Shown in pieces: positions 44,892 to 55,084 of a stretch of DNA of 64,000 nucleotides. A program made the position numbers and the translations under genes. Under the pieces are notes generated by a model. That model did no database searches. It saw only the letters and a program-made list of their open reading frames with translations, and was not told the origin of the DNA. Positions within the stretch are counted from its first letter, which is position 1. Every line of letters begins with the position of its first letter. Location: assembly GCA_031292625.1 (NCBI GenBank), contig JARLGU010000019.1, positions 186,001-250,000 on the forward strand. Reading direction: 5' to 3'. Source of the DNA: Capsulimonadaceae bacterium (GTDB taxonomy: Bacteria > Armatimonadota > Armatimonadia > Armatimonadales > Capsulimonadaceae).

Positions 44892-46925
44892 GTGAACCAC
44901 GCGCTTGCCGAGAGCCCAGGCTCAGAGCAGGCCAGAAAGCTGAAGGCGCGGCGCCGGACTGGCGGCCAAACCTTCACGCGGAACCGCAAGGATAACGATA
45001 TCATCGCTCGTCAACGGGCTTTGATGCGTGATCAGTACGAGCGTAACCCCGCGGCAGAGCGTCTTGCGATGCTGCGTTTTCTGGCCTTCCTCAAACCGTC
45101 CGCCCTCTATTTCGTCATCGCCTCGCTTTGCGGCGTTACGATTTACCTCGTACCGCAGGTCATCCCTTCGGCGTTCGGCTACTCGGTCGACACACTCGTC
45201 GCCGCGTCCAAAGGAGCCGTCGCCGGACACGCAAAAGCAAACTTGCTCTACCACCTGTTCGATTGGTATCTTCGTCACGTCACCCCGGCTGGGACATCGC
45301 CTCTTCACAAGACCTACTGCCTTTTCGGCTCGATTTTTGGCATACTGCCGATTTGGGCGGTCATGGTCTATTGCCGGATCTACTACTCTGGCATCGGCGG
45401 GCAGCGTGTGATCTTCACGCTGCGCAATAAGCTGTACGAGCATATCCAGTCATTGCCGCTCTCGTATTTCCATCGCCATCGGTCGGGCAGCATTGTGTCG
45501 CGTCTGATGAGCGATGTCGGGCTCGCGCAGAACTTCATCGGGAACGCGTGCACGAACCTCTGGATGGACTCGATCTCGATCATTCTGCTCGGATCGTTTC
45601 TGTTCACCGTGGACGCGCACCTGGCCGGAATCGCGATGCTCATCCTCCCGCTCTGGATCGCCAGCGTCCGATTCTTCGGCCAGCGTATCCGAAGCGCGTC
45701 GCACGCCGTGCAAGAGGGGTTGTCGGAGTTGTCGGGACAGGTGCAGGAGAAAGTCGGCGGCGTGACGGTCGTCCAAGCGTTCGCCCGCGAGCGTCATGAA
45801 ATGCGTACGTTCCACCGCATCCACGCGGCGCTGTTTCACCGGCAACTGGACGCGGTTCGCATGTCGGCGTTCAACGGCTCGGTCTCGTCCATGCTGACCA
45901 CTATAGGACCAATCGTGGTCATGCTCTGCGGTCTGTGCGAAGTCTTCGCCGGCCGGCTTTCCGTTGGAACCCTGCTGATGTTCTGGGCGATGTTGGGCGC
46001 ATTTTACGGCCCGTTGCAACGCTTGACCGACCTCGCGGCCGTGATCGCGAACGCCAGCGCCGCAATCGAGCGGATATTCCAGGTGTTCGATGTCGTCCCC
46101 GAGATCGCGGACAGTCCGGATGCCGAACCGCTGCCTGATAGAATAGAGGGGCGCGTCACCTTCAAGAATGTTTCGTTCGGCTACGACGACTCGCCGGTTC
46201 TTCGCCACATCAATCTGGACATTGCGCCCGGCGAGGTCATGGCGTTCGTCGGCCAGTCCGGCGCGGGCAAGAGCACCCTCGTTCAGCTCGTGCCGCGCTT
46301 TTTCGATGTTACGGAAGGCCGTATCGAGGTCGACGGGCACGATGTGCGGGATGCCACCCTTAAATCGCTGCGCAACAATATCGGCATGGTCTTGCAGGAC
46401 ACGATCCTCTTCACGGGAACGATCCGCGAGAACATCCTGTACGGCCGCCCCGGAGCGACCGACGAAGAGGTCATCGAAGCCGCCAAAATGGGCAATGCGC
46501 ATGACTTCATCATGGAGCAACCCGACGGATACGAGACGGAGATCGGCGAGCGGGGCGCAAAGCTGTCCGGCGGACAAAAACAGCGTCTCGCGATTACGCG
46601 CGCGTTCCTGCGAGACCCGCGCATTCTCATTCTGGACGAAGCGACATCGGCGCTCGACAGCGAGTCCGAGAACCTGATTCAGTCGGCGCTCAGTCGATTG
46701 ATGGTTGGGCGTACGACGTTAATCATTGCGCACCGCCTCAGCACAATCATGCACGCTGACCGGATCGTGGCGATGAAGGACGGCTGTATTGTGGAAGTCG
46801 GCAAGCACCAGGATCTCCTGAAGAACCTGAGCGTTTATTACCACCTCTATAAAGCGCAGTTCGAGCACGCGCTTTCGTTCACGCAGACGCCGATGGAACC
46901 GGAAATCGAGACCGTTAGGCGATAA
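44892..46925 (+). CDS. ABC exporter, fused permease and ATPase (MsbA-like)
   Basis: A 677-residue half-transporter. About six membrane helices (about 55-360; ABC_membrane type 1 with EKVGGVTVVQAFARE) precede an ATPase domain: Walker A GQSGAGKSTLVQLVP, signature LSGGQKQRLA, Walker B ILILDEATSAL and H-loop AHRLST. It would work as a homodimer to flip lipids, peptides or drugs. The first ~50 residues are basic and poorly conserved. GTG 44892 has AAAGGAG 9 nt upstream. The substrate cannot be told from sequence. Confidence 0.93.
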   Translation: MNHALAESPGSEQARKLKARRRTGGQTFTRNRKDNDIIARQRALMRDQYERNPAAERLAMLRFLAFLKPSALYFVIASLCGVTIYLVPQVIPSAFGYSVDTLVAASKGAVAGHAKANLLYHLFDWYLRHVTPAGTSPLHKTYCLFGSIFGILPIWAVMVYCRIYYSGIGGQRVIFTLRNKLYEHIQSLPLSYFHRHRSGSIVSRLMSDVGLAQNFIGNACTNLWMDSISIILLGSFLFTVDAHLAGIAMLILPLWIASVRFFGQRIRSASHAVQEGLSELSGQVQEKVGGVTVVQAFARERHEMRTFHRIHAALFHRQLDAVRMSAFNGSVSSMLTTIGPIVVMLCGLCEVFAGRLSVGTLLMFWAMLGAFYGPLQRLTDLAAVIANASAAIERIFQVFDVVPEIADSPDAEPLPDRIEGRVTFKNVSFGYDDSPVLRHINLDIAPGEVMAFVGQSGAGKSTLVQLVPRFFDVTEGRIEVDGHDVRDATLKSLRNNIGMVLQDTILFTGTIRENILYGRPGATDEEVIEAAKMGNAHDFIMEQPDGYETEIGERGAKLSGGQKQRLAITRAFLRDPRILILDEATSALDSESENLIQSALSRLMVGRTTLIIAHRLSTIMHADRIVAMKDGCIVEVGKHQDLLKNLSVYYHLYKAQFEHALSFTQTPMEPEIETVRR

Positions 46926-46932
46926 GGGCGAC

Positions 46933-46967
46933 AAGCGCCGGTGACCTCACGGATGTCACCGGCGCTT
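46933..46967. terminator. Bidirectional terminator-like hairpin overlapping a stop codon
   Basis: A perfect 13-bp stem, AAGCGCCGGTGAC with GTCACCGGCGCTT around a 9-nt loop, lies between the convergent ABC-exporter and lipoprotein genes; its right arm overlaps the lipoprotein's TGA (46956-46958). Confidence 0.7.
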
Positions 46968-47711
46968 ATTCGCGGGAGTCGCAGTGATGACGGGAGTGAC
47001 GGCTGTTATGTCCAAAGCCAGCGTCTTGCCCGACGGAATTTCGCTTAACGAGTTAGTAAACGGAGGAGTGGCCGATTTGAACGCGCCTACCACATTCTCG
47101 TAGCTTGTCCCGTTGTTGTATACGGCGAACAGGTTCCCGGATGCGTCCTCGATCGCACTAAACCATATCGCCGAGCCGCCAGTTGGCGTGAGATTTCCCG
47201 TCACCGATTCGTCCGGAGCCTCGCCCATGGTTAGCTCCGCGGTTCCAGATGTCCCGCCTAGTACATAAGTGCCCGTTAGGAGATTCGGACTGACAGCGAC
47301 AGGATTCGACACTGCGTCAAGCCCGTGGATGAGACCGAATGAAAAGGTCCCCCGCGATCCATCGCCCTCCACGTAATTGAGCGTCCAATAGGAACCACTC
47401 GTGGAAACAGTCCCCACGATTGTGTCATTGGCGGAATCCGTAACGGAAAGCGTATTGCCAGCCAATGTTCCGGTGTACGTATCTAAAGTGGTCGCCGTAA
47501 GCCTCTTGTCGAATTCCACGGATCCGTTCGTCTGGACGGTCATATACGCCATCGATCCGGCAGACGCGCCGGTCGTCTTAACGTACGCCCCGGCGTAGTA
47601 CCCAGTAACGGTGGGCGCAGTCCGTACGCCTCCTGCGTCCCCGCCGCCGCAACCGGCAACCGCCAAAGCCGCGCCAAGCGCGGCAACACCCGTAATGATC
47701 CTCTGTATCAA
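46956..47711 (-). CDS. Lipoprotein of unknown function
   Basis: A protein of about 251 residues: lipobox LAVAGC near residue 20 followed by a Gly/Asp linker, then a beta-rich domain with repeated NxT/GT strands (GYYAGAYVKTTGASAG, TGTLAGNTLSVTDSAND). It is anchored in the envelope. The start is a TTG at 47711 with GAGGAG 9 nt upstream; the ORF extends to 47780 but only this start gives a clean leader (IQRIITGVAALGAAL). No family is recognised; it could be a surface or periplasmic adhesin-like or binding protein. Confidence 0.7.
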   Translation of the reverse strand: MIQRIITGVAALGAALAVAGCGGGDAGGVRTAPTVTGYYAGAYVKTTGASAGSMAYMTVQTNGSVEFDKRLTATTLDTYTGTLAGNTLSVTDSANDTIVGTVSTSGSYWTLNYVEGDGSRGTFSFGLIHGLDAVSNPVAVSPNLLTGTYVLGGTSGTAELTMGEAPDESVTGNLTPTGGSAIWFSAIEDASGNLFAVYNNGTSYENVVGAFKSATPPFTNSLSEIPSGKTLALDITAVTPVITATPANKRR

Positions 47712-47951
47712 TTGGAAAATCTCCTCTACGTTCTCTCGCACGGCATACGCCTGGCCGAGGGAGCCGAAACATCTTATCACAGTCTCAAATGGAGTCCGTA
47801 AAACATCTCATTTTCAAAGACTATTGTAGACTTTTGAAATATGATGCGCACCACTAGAATATCCTTCAGTTTCATGAAAAATTCATCGATGGGCGAACGA
47901 ATATTCAGCGCGGCGGGTCGAACAGAGGCAGAGAAGCGTTGGAATTCACGA

Positions 47952-47977
47952 AGGCCGGGAAATCGTCAACCCGGCCT
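47952..47977 (-). terminator. Hairpin downstream of the GGDEF-EAL gene
   Basis: AGGCCGGG and CCCGGCCT form a perfect 8-bp stem around a 10-nt loop, about 31 nt past the stop at 48009. No T-run follows on the minus strand. Confidence 0.45.
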
Positions 47978-48008
47978 CGCAACCGCGCGCCCGTCGCTCA
48001 TCAAGGCG

Positions 48009-50375
48009 TCACGCAATACGAAGCGACGGCGGCCGCTGCAGTTCATGGCGGGCCGCGAGGAAGCGTGCGATTTCCGGTCCCGACGCGGGCTTTGCGAAGA
48101 GGAATCCTTGACCGTAATGGCACCCCAGATCGCGAAGGATGTCATTCTGGAGGCTGGTTTCGATTCCCTCGCTCGTGACGTCCAGGCGCATCGCATGCGC
48201 GAGGGCGATGATCGCCTTAACGATCGCGTCATCCTCGTCGCTCGCTCCTAGCCGGCCGACAAACGACTTGTCGATCTTGAGGATGTCAATCGGAAAGCTT
48301 TTCAGATACGCCATCGACGAGTAGCCCGTCCCGAAATCATCGATCGCGAGTTGGACGCCAACATCCTTAAGGCGGTTGAGCTTTGCGCAGGTATGTTCCT
48401 CGTCGGAGAAAGTCACGTTTTCGGTGATTTCGATCACCAGGGACGCGGGGTCTAGTTTATGCAAATCGATCAGGTCGCGCACCCTCTCGACAAGTTCGGG
48501 TTCTTCGAAGTGGCGTGGAGAGAGGTTGACGCTCATGCTCATCGAGCGCGCAAAATCGTATGTGTCGCGCCACTCGGCAAGTTGCCGGCATGCTTCGCTG
48601 ATGACGTGATACCCAAGCGGGACGATGGCTCCGGTCTCCTCGGCCATTGGAATGAACTTGGACGGCGGAAGCACTCCGCGCGTCGGGTGGTTCCAGCGTA
48701 TCAGGGCCTCAACGCCGACGACATCTCCGACTGCAAGCCCAATGATAGGCTGGTAATACACGCATATTTCGCCGCGCTCAACCGAAGTCCTGAGCTCCGC
48801 CTCCATTTCGAGGCGCTCAGCGGCCTTCGTGTTCATGCTGCGATGGAATACGGAATAGCGTCCCTTCCCGCTTGTCTTCGCGGCGTACATCGCGGTGTCG
48901 GCATCCCGCAGCAGGAACTGCGCTATATCGTCGCCTCGTTCGCTAAGAGCGATGCCGATGCTCGCCGATGTGAAGCAGGGCTGGCCCTCGATGATGATCG
49001 GATCTTCGAGCACCTTGACGATCGACTGAGCAGTCTGTTGCGCCGCATCGCCCGCCGCATTTTCGACCAATATGGTAAACTCATCGCCGCCGAGACGGGC
49101 GAGCGTGTCGTCCGGTCGAAGGCTGGAGCGCAATCGCTTCGCCACTTCCAAAAGCATCGCATCGCCGGCCTGATGGCCGAGGCTGTCGTTCACAACCTTA
49201 AAGTTGTCCAGATCGATAAACACGACCGCAACGGAATCTTCGCAATTGGCGGCCCTCGATAATGCGAGGCTCAGCCTGTCAAGAAACAGTGCCCTGTTGG
49301 GCAGGCCGGTCAACGCATCGTGAAAAGCGTGGTGGGTCAGTTGCTCCTCGAACTGCTTGCGCTCGGTAATATCGCGCAGCGTGGCAATAATGCCGCCGAC
49401 CTCGGGAAGGGCAAGCTGATTGATTAAAATGATCTCGACCGTTCGATAACTGCGATCCATGTGCATCAGACGCAGCTCACTGGAAACCTTTGATGCCATA
49501 TCGCTCGCGGCCTGATCCACGATGTTGCGCGCATGTTCGACATCTTCGTGGTGCACAACGTTGTAGAGGCGCGTATTCACGAGCGACGACGACGCGATAC
49601 CCAGTACGCGGTTCGTGGCCGGACTCACATAACGCATCGCGCCGGAGCGATCGAGGATCGCGATAATATCCGTGGCATTCTCCACAAGAGCGTGAAACCG
49701 CGCTTCGTTGTGGCGCAGAATTCTCCGCTCGGCCGCGAGGGCGAATGCTTCCTGATACCGCTTCTCGATCGCACGGAAAAGGTTCACGATCACCAGCAGA
49801 ATGGTAAATATACAGCCGATCGCCGCGGACCGCGCCTCCCAGTCCGCGAAGGTTGCGGCTTCCTCGTGCTGGGCGATCGCAGCCGCACAAACGGCCTCGA
49901 CCCCGTCGCTGGCTGCTTCGATGCGCGTCTCTATCGCACGCAACGCCGCGGGCGAACGTCCCCGCTTCGCCGCGGCCAACAGCGCATCGGTCTCTCTGCG
50001 CATGGTGGTGTAACCATGTTCGATGCTTGCAATCGACTCGGCGCTCGCACCAAGTTTTGGCAGTAGGATAAGTTGCTGAGCGATGCCTTCCTTGCAGATG
50101 GCGTAACGCGCCTTGGCAGCCGGCGAGACCAATCGGCTCGCTCGCACCTCGGATGCAACGGAACGCATGGCAAAGGCAAGTGATTCGACGCGCTGGATAC
50201 AAAGTTGCGCTCGGCGGTGAGCGGCAATCGATTGGGAAATGGCAATGAACGTCGAACTGCCGGCAATCAGGATAACCACGGCCGCTGCGGCAAGCAGGAG
50301 CACGGGGGCATGACGATAAGCTCCCAGTGCTTCGGCGTCTGCAGTTTCGGATTGGGGCCGCGGCGTCTTCATCAT
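48009..50375 (-). CDS. Membrane PAS-GGDEF-EAL cyclic-di-GMP signalling protein
   Basis: About 788 residues: two membrane helices flank an extracytoplasmic helical sensor (about residues 25-190), then a PAS domain (about 225-340; FHALVENATDIIAILDRSG), a GGDEF domain with intact ARLGGDEFTIL and an EAL domain with EALIRWNHP, DDFGTGYSSMAYL and IDKSFVG. Both enzymatic signatures are intact, so synthesis, hydrolysis or both are possible. ATG 50375 was preferred to an upstream in-frame ATG at 50501 because it precedes the first helix more closely; ribosome-binding is weak at both. Confidence 0.93.
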   Translation of the reverse strand: MMKTPRPQSETADAEALGAYRHAPVLLLAAAAVVILIAGSSTFIAISQSIAAHRRAQLCIQRVESLAFAMRSVASEVRASRLVSPAAKARYAICKEGIAQQLILLPKLGASAESIASIEHGYTTMRRETDALLAAAKRGRSPAALRAIETRIEAASDGVEAVCAAAIAQHEEAATFADWEARSAAIGCIFTILLVIVNLFRAIEKRYQEAFALAAERRILRHNEARFHALVENATDIIAILDRSGAMRYVSPATNRVLGIASSSLVNTRLYNVVHHEDVEHARNIVDQAASDMASKVSSELRLMHMDRSYRTVEIILINQLALPEVGGIIATLRDITERKQFEEQLTHHAFHDALTGLPNRALFLDRLSLALSRAANCEDSVAVVFIDLDNFKVVNDSLGHQAGDAMLLEVAKRLRSSLRPDDTLARLGGDEFTILVENAAGDAAQQTAQSIVKVLEDPIIIEGQPCFTSASIGIALSERGDDIAQFLLRDADTAMYAAKTSGKGRYSVFHRSMNTKAAERLEMEAELRTSVERGEICVYYQPIIGLAVGDVVGVEALIRWNHPTRGVLPPSKFIPMAEETGAIVPLGYHVISEACRQLAEWRDTYDFARSMSMSVNLSPRHFEEPELVERVRDLIDLHKLDPASLVIEITENVTFSDEEHTCAKLNRLKDVGVQLAIDDFGTGYSSMAYLKSFPIDILKIDKSFVGRLGASDEDDAIVKAIIALAHAMRLDVTSEGIETSLQNDILRDLGCHYGQGFLFAKPASGPEIARFLAARHELQRPPSLRIA

Positions 50376-50618
50376 GTTGCGATCTCTGCGCGAGCCGAAT
50401 ACTGGCTCATTAGCGATTATCGGCGCAATCTCGTCGAAAGCCAAGACCTTCGGACGCTCTAGCAGAAGAAATTCATTCCGGATAGCAGGGATTTCCCACA
50501 AAATAACTTAGAGCTTTGCTGCTATATGCACTTCTCTACATCGCAAGCCCGCAGCCAGGTCTCCGCGCACGCCAACGAGCACGGCATTGGCCGAACATGC
50601 GCCTCACCGACCTCCGGG

Positions 50619-50624
50619 TATAAT
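50619..50624 (+). promoter_or_regulatory. -10 box upstream of prfB
   Basis: TATAAT, 31 nt before the TTG start, ahead of the AAGGAAGGAT ribosome-binding site. The -35 is weak. Confidence 0.55.
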
Positions 50625-50655
50625 CATGTGGATCTAAGGAAGGATAACACGACAC

Positions 50656-51792
50656 TTGCTGGACGACGTCGTACGCGATATCGAGACGCTTCAAACTCGC
50701 TTCATTGAGCTCTGCTCGCACCTTAACCTCGAACGTCAAGGCGTGCTCATCGATGGACTAGAATCGGAGGCTGGTCAAGCCGGCTTTTGGGACGACCCCG
50801 CGGCGGCGCAAGAAAAAATGCAGCGGCTCAATCAGCTGAAGGATGCCGTTTCTCCCTGGAAGAAAATGGCCGAGCGTCTGGAGGATCTTAGAACGCTCAT
50901 CGAGCTAGCCGGCGCCGAGGACGATCCGTCGGCGTATGAGGAGGAAGTGCGCGCCGAAGAGCAATCGATTACCAGCATCCTCGACCGCCTGGAGATCGAA
51001 ACGTTGCTCTCTGGGCCGCATGACGACTCGAACTGCTACCTCGAAATTAACGCGGGCGCGGGCGGAGACGAGGCCAATGACTGGGCGAGCATGCTCAGGC
51101 GGATGTATCTGCGCTGGGCGGAGCGTCGCGGACTCAAGGCGGAGTTGCTCGACGAGGTCGAAGGGGATGTCGCGGGAATCAAGAGTTCGACGATCCTCAT
51201 TTCCGGTCGCAACGCGTATGGCCTCATGCAAGGTGAACGCGGCGTCCATAGACTTGTTCGCTTATCGCCGTTCAATGCCAACAATAAGCGCCAAACGTCG
51301 TTCGCGGGCGTGGACGTTCTTCCTGAAGTCGCTGAAATCGAAAACGTCGACATCGATGAGAAGGATCTGCGCATCGACTACTACCGCTCTTCCGGCGCTG
51401 GCGGCCAACATGTCAACAAGACATCGTCCGCCGTGCGCATCACGCACATACCCACCAACATCGTCGTGGCCGTGCAAAACGAGCGAAGCCAGCATCAGAA
51501 CCGCGACGTGGCGATGAAGATTCTCACGTCCCGCTTGCTTGAACTCACACGCCAGGAGAACAAGGCCAGCATCAATGAGCTGCGCGGAGAATCGCGCCGC
51601 ATTGAGTTCGGCTCGCAGATCCGCAATTATGTCTTTCAACCCTACACGCTTGTCAAGGATCTGCGCACCGATCACGAAACCGGCGACATTATTCGCGTCA
51701 TGGACGGCGAGATCGACGACTTCATTGACGCCTTCCTTCGATGGAACAGAGGCCGTATTGCGGAAGCGGAGGCGGAAGCCGCGGCGAGGTAA
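50656..51792 (+). CDS. prfB: Peptide chain release factor 2
   Basis: A 378-residue class I release factor recognising UGA/UAA: stop-codon motif SPF at 204-206 (RLSPFNANNKRQTSF) and GGQ at 249-251 (SSGAGGQHVNKT). The reading frame is continuous from a TTG start through FWDDP, so the programmed frameshift that autoregulates prfB in many bacteria is absent. AAGGAAGGAT lies about 10 nt upstream and a TATAAT box at 50619-50624. It begins a codirectional series with two membrane proteins, hemB and mrp. Confidence 0.96.
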   Translation: MLDDVVRDIETLQTRFIELCSHLNLERQGVLIDGLESEAGQAGFWDDPAAAQEKMQRLNQLKDAVSPWKKMAERLEDLRTLIELAGAEDDPSAYEEEVRAEEQSITSILDRLEIETLLSGPHDDSNCYLEINAGAGGDEANDWASMLRRMYLRWAERRGLKAELLDEVEGDVAGIKSSTILISGRNAYGLMQGERGVHRLVRLSPFNANNKRQTSFAGVDVLPEVAEIENVDIDEKDLRIDYYRSSGAGGQHVNKTSSAVRITHIPTNIVVAVQNERSQHQNRDVAMKILTSRLLELTRQENKASINELRGESRRIEFGSQIRNYVFQPYTLVKDLRTDHETGDIIRVMDGEIDDFIDAFLRWNRGRIAEAEAEAAAR

Positions 51793-51797
51793 CACAA

Positions 51798-52364
51798 TTG
51801 GCGTCGTCAACGAAGACAAGTCAAGACGGTTTCACGAACACATCGCGGCTCCTTTGGGGCATCGCGACGACATCGTCAACGATCCACGCGCTGATGCACG
51901 CCCTGTGGCTTGGCGGCGTGATTGCGATCGGGGCCCTGGTCGCACCCGCTGTCGCGCATATCCTCCAAGAGCCGCCGCCGCGTCTCGACCCGGAGCTTCT
52001 GAAAGTGACGCTCACGGCTGGCGTCATTGGCCAGGCCCTTCGGCACTTTCAGTTTGTTTGCGTCGTCGCAGGCGTTCTGATGCTTGCCGCCGACCTCGTT
52101 GACGTCGCCCTTACAGATGGGGCTAGACGCAAACTGATCACCTTCGTACGCGGCGCAGTGGATGTAGCGCTTCTTGTTTCCGCCCTGTATCTTGGCGCGG
52201 TTCTTACGCCAAGGATGGATATTTTTCTTGGACAGCGCAATATGGGACTGTTTGACGAACTCCATCGACAATATGAGAACATCGTAATCTACTTCCAAAC
52301 GCCTCTCTTGATCGTGAGCCCTCTCTTGACCGCGATGAGGGACGCGCGTCCGCGAGGGAAATAA
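51798..52364 (+). CDS. DUF4149 (TMEM205-like) membrane protein
   Basis: An 188-residue protein with four membrane helices; HALMHALWLGGVIAIGALVA near residue 30 and the C-terminal HRQYENIVIYFQTPL fit DUF4149. The family's function is unknown. The start is TTG 51798, five nt after the prfB stop, with GAGG just upstream; a longer frame back to 51741 would overlap prfB. It is followed after 4 nt by another membrane gene and then hemB. Confidence 0.8.
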   Translation: MASSTKTSQDGFTNTSRLLWGIATTSSTIHALMHALWLGGVIAIGALVAPAVAHILQEPPPRLDPELLKVTLTAGVIGQALRHFQFVCVVAGVLMLAADLVDVALTDGARRKLITFVRGAVDVALLVSALYLGAVLTPRMDIFLGQRNMGLFDELHRQYENIVIYFQTPLLIVSPLLTAMRDARPRGK

Positions 52365-52368
52365 TCGC

Positions 52369-52878
52369 ATGGTCAACACAACCTTTAATCCACCTCATGC
52401 GTCAGAAAACGCCAACAGCAACATGATGCGGATCCTATGTTGGTTCACATTCATCGTCGTGCTCTTACTGGAAGCGTATCTCATTCTTGCCGTCATCCCC
52501 CATGGCATCCGGGAAGTGCACCGCCATCCTCTTGGCGAGCTGCTTCGCAAGGATTTTATCAACCACGCGGAGAGCATCTCGACGATTGGCATCGTGTGCG
52601 CCCTCGGCGCCGTGTTGTCAATGGCGGCGTTCGCATTCCTGGCCAACCAGGCAAAGGCTGGGCGGACGGGCCTAATCCTGGCCGCGGTCGTCGGTCTGCT
52701 AGGCGTTTGGCAGCTCAATGTCGCGAGCGCCATACAAGATGTGCTCAAGCTTGAACAGCCTACCGGTAAAATGGCCGTCGCGGCGTTAGCGGATCTGAAA
52801 CTTCCGGCGCTTTGCATCGACGCCGCCATCTTTCTCTTCGCGCTATATCTCGGCGCACGCAAGAAGGAAAGTCAATGA
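52369..52878 (+). CDS. Small polytopic membrane protein of unknown function
   Basis: A 169-residue protein with four predicted membrane helices (for example [16 protein letters not shown] and [15 protein letters not shown]). No motif or family is evident. It follows the DUF4149 gene by 4 nt (GAGGGAA site), and its stop overlaps the hemB start by ATGA, so it belongs to the prfB-hemB operon. A partner role in the membrane for DUF4149 is a guess. Confidence 0.72.
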   Translation: MVNTTFNPPHASENANSNMMRILCWFTFIVVLLLEAYLILAVIPHGIREVHRHPLGELLRKDFINHAESISTIGIVCALGAVLSMAAFAFLANQAKAGRTGLILAAVVGLLGVWQLNVASAIQDVLKLEQPTGKMAVAALADLKLPALCIDAAIFLFALYLGARKKESQ

Positions 52879-53858
52879 CCCACTCACATTCTTTACCGCC
52901 CTACCGATCGAGACGCCTCCGGGCAACTCCCGCCATTCGTTCAATGGTGCGCGAAACAGGGCTTGGCGTTTCGGATCTCATCTATCCGCTTTTCGCCGTT
53001 CCGGGCAACAACGTAGATTTACCGATTCCCTCAATGCCCGGCGTTCGCCACCTCTCGGTTGACCGGCTCGTCGAGGAGTGCCGTATTGTCGCCGGTCTCG
53101 GGGTGCCCGCCGTACTCCTGTTTGGCTTGCCGGAGACGAAGGATGAGCTTGGAAGCGGCGCGTATTCCGATACCGGGATCGTCCAACAGGCGGTCCGCGC
53201 GATCAAGAGCGCGCTCCCCGAACTACTTGTCGTCACGGATGTCTGCCTCTGCGAATACACCTCGCACGGTCACTGCGGGATGATCGTCGGCGAGACCGTC
53301 AACAACGACGTCACCCTGCCCCTCCTCGCGCGAACCGCGGTCAGCCATGCCAAAGCGGGTGCGGATATCGTCGCCCCGTCCGACATGATGGACCTGCGTA
53401 TCGGCGCAATCCGGCAGGCCCTCGACGATGCGGCATTTGCCGAAACGCCAATTCTTTCCTACGCCGCGAAGTATGCATCGGCCTTTTACGGTCCCTTCCG
53501 CGAAGCCGCCCAAAGCGCACCCGCGTTTGGCGACCGTCGCGCCTACCAAATGGACCCGGCGAACGTGCGGGAGGCCCTCAAGGAAGTGCGACAGGATATT
53601 GCGGAAGGCGCGGATATGGTCATGGTGAAGCCGGCATTGGCTTACATGGACGTCATCCGCGCGGTGCGGGAGATTACCGATCTCCCGGTCGCGACGTATA
53701 ACGTCAGCGGCGAGTACGCGATGATCAAGGCCGCCGTGGCAAATGGATGGCTCGACGAGCGCGCGGTCGTTCTGGAAATGCTCACCGGCTTCAAGCGCGC
53801 TGGAGCCGACCTGATTATCACCTACCACGCCGTCGATGTCGCAAGATGGATAGGGTGA
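52875..53858 (+). CDS. hemB: Delta-aminolevulinic acid dehydratase (porphobilinogen synthase)
   Basis: A 327-residue enzyme condensing two aminolevulinate molecules to porphobilinogen. The Cys-rich metal site [12 protein letters not shown] indicates a zinc-dependent type. The two active-site lysines are in [15 protein letters not shown] and [11 protein letters not shown]. Start ATG 52875 overlaps the previous stop by ATGA, implying translational coupling; an in-frame extension to 52812 lacks similarity. Its neighbours link heme synthesis to mrp iron-sulfur assembly. Confidence 0.96.
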   Translation: MTHSHSLPPYRSRRLRATPAIRSMVRETGLGVSDLIYPLFAVPGNNVDLPIPSMPGVRHLSVDRLVEECRIVAGLGVPAVLLFGLPETKDELGSGAYSDTGIVQQAVRAIKSALPELLVVTDVCLCEYTSHGHCGMIVGETVNNDVTLPLLARTAVSHAKAGADIVAPSDMMDLRIGAIRQALDDAAFAETPILSYAAKYASAFYGPFREAAQSAPAFGDRRAYQMDPANVREALKEVRQDIAEGADMVMVKPALAYMDVIRAVREITDLPVATYNVSGEYAMIKAAVANGWLDERAVVLEMLTGFKRAGADLIITYHAVDVARWIG

Positions 53859-53914
53859 TGCCCGGCCACTCGCGCGCCCGGACTGGAGGGGACGCTAGAT
53901 CTGCCTCCAAACGG

Positions 53915-53920
53915 TATAAT
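53915..53920 (+). promoter_or_regulatory. -10 box upstream of mrp
   Basis: TATAAT lies 21 nt before the ATG at 53942, with AAGGAACAGG between. It allows transcription of mrp apart from the prfB-hemB series. No clear -35. Confidence 0.5.
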
Positions 53921-53941
53921 GCTTGTAAGGAACAGGTAACA

Positions 53942-55024
53942 ATGACAATTACTAACGAGCAGGTCGTCGAAGCTCTTCGCACGGTAAACGACCCCGACCT
54001 GCACAAGGATCTCGTCTCGTTGCGCATGATCAAGGATGTTGTCGTAGACGGCAGCAACGTCGCGTTCAGCGTGGAACTGACCACGCCCGCATGTCCGCTC
54101 AAGGCAAAGATCGAAGGGGATTGCCGCAGGGCGGTTTCGGCCATCCCCGGCGTCGGCGAGATATCGATCAATATGACATCCAACGTCCGCGCGACGGACC
54201 GCCGCGGAATCGAGCAGGCTCCGCTGCCCGGTGTCCGCAATATCGTCGCAGTCGCCAGCGGCAAAGGCGGCGTCGGCAAGTCAACCGTGTCCGCGAACCT
54301 CGCGTGCGCGCTTGCTCAAACGGGAGCGCGGGTCGGCCTGATGGACGCCGATATATACGGTCCCAGCATCCCGATCATCATGGGCGTCGAAGACGCCGAA
54401 GTCGGCATCGACCAGATCAAGCAGCAGATCATTCCGGTCGAGCGTTACGGGGTCAAAATCGTATCGATGGGATTCTTGCAACACGCCACCGCCGCGGTCA
54501 TCTGGCGCGGCCCAATGGTCTCGAAAGCGGTGCAGCAGTTTCTGCGCGACGTACAGTGGGGCGAGATTGACTACCTCATCGTGGACCTGCCGCCTGGCAC
54601 CGGCGACGCGCAACTCACGCTCGCGCAAGCGATTCCGCTGACGGGCGCGGTGATTGTCATGACTCCGCAAGATGTGGCAGCGTCGGTCGCGGTCAAGGCG
54701 ATCGCGATGTTCCGGCGGTTGGATGTTCCGATCCTTGGCATCGTCGAAAACATGTCTTATTTCCAGTGTCCAACTTGCAACACGCGCCACGACATATTCT
54801 CGCACGGCGGCGGCCACGACGCGGCGGACGCCCTGAACGTTCCGTTCCTGGGCGAGATTCCGCTCGACGCGCAAATCCGCGCCGAGGCCGACGAAGGGAC
54901 GCCGACGGTCGTGATCTCCCCAGACTCGCCGCAAGCGCTCGCCTTCCGCGATGTCGCCGAGGGCGTGGCTCAGCAGGTCAGCATTGCGGTGCGCAAAGCG
55001 CCAATTCCGCTGGCCATGGCGTAG
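53942..55024 (+). CDS. mrp: Iron-sulfur cluster carrier protein, Mrp/ApbC family
   Basis: A 360-residue P-loop ATPase. An N-terminal DUF59/MIP18 domain (about 1-85) precedes the deviant Walker A GKGGVGKSTVSANLACAL (near residue 108), MDADIYGPSIPIIMG, IDYLIVDLPPGTGDAQL and a C-terminal CPTC near residue 278 that would bridge a [4Fe-4S] cluster between two subunits. The family binds and passes Fe-S clusters to targets. ATG 53942 gives the family N-terminus. Confidence 0.95.
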   Translation: MTITNEQVVEALRTVNDPDLHKDLVSLRMIKDVVVDGSNVAFSVELTTPACPLKAKIEGDCRRAVSAIPGVGEISINMTSNVRATDRRGIEQAPLPGVRNIVAVASGKGGVGKSTVSANLACALAQTGARVGLMDADIYGPSIPIIMGVEDAEVGIDQIKQQIIPVERYGVKIVSMGFLQHATAAVIWRGPMVSKAVQQFLRDVQWGEIDYLIVDLPPGTGDAQLTLAQAIPLTGAVIVMTPQDVAASVAVKAIAMFRRLDVPILGIVENMSYFQCPTCNTRHDIFSHGGGHDAADALNVPFLGEIPLDAQIRAEADEGTPTVVISPDSPQALAFRDVAEGVAQQVSIAVRKAPIPLAMA

Positions 55025-55084
55025 GGAAAGCCGCGCAGGCTCCAGCGCAACCGATGTGCGAGCCTAAGCGGACGGAGTTGTAGA

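Noticed and set aside
45450-46577. 375-codon minus-strand frame
   Set aside because: Opposite the ABC exporter; no domain similarity.
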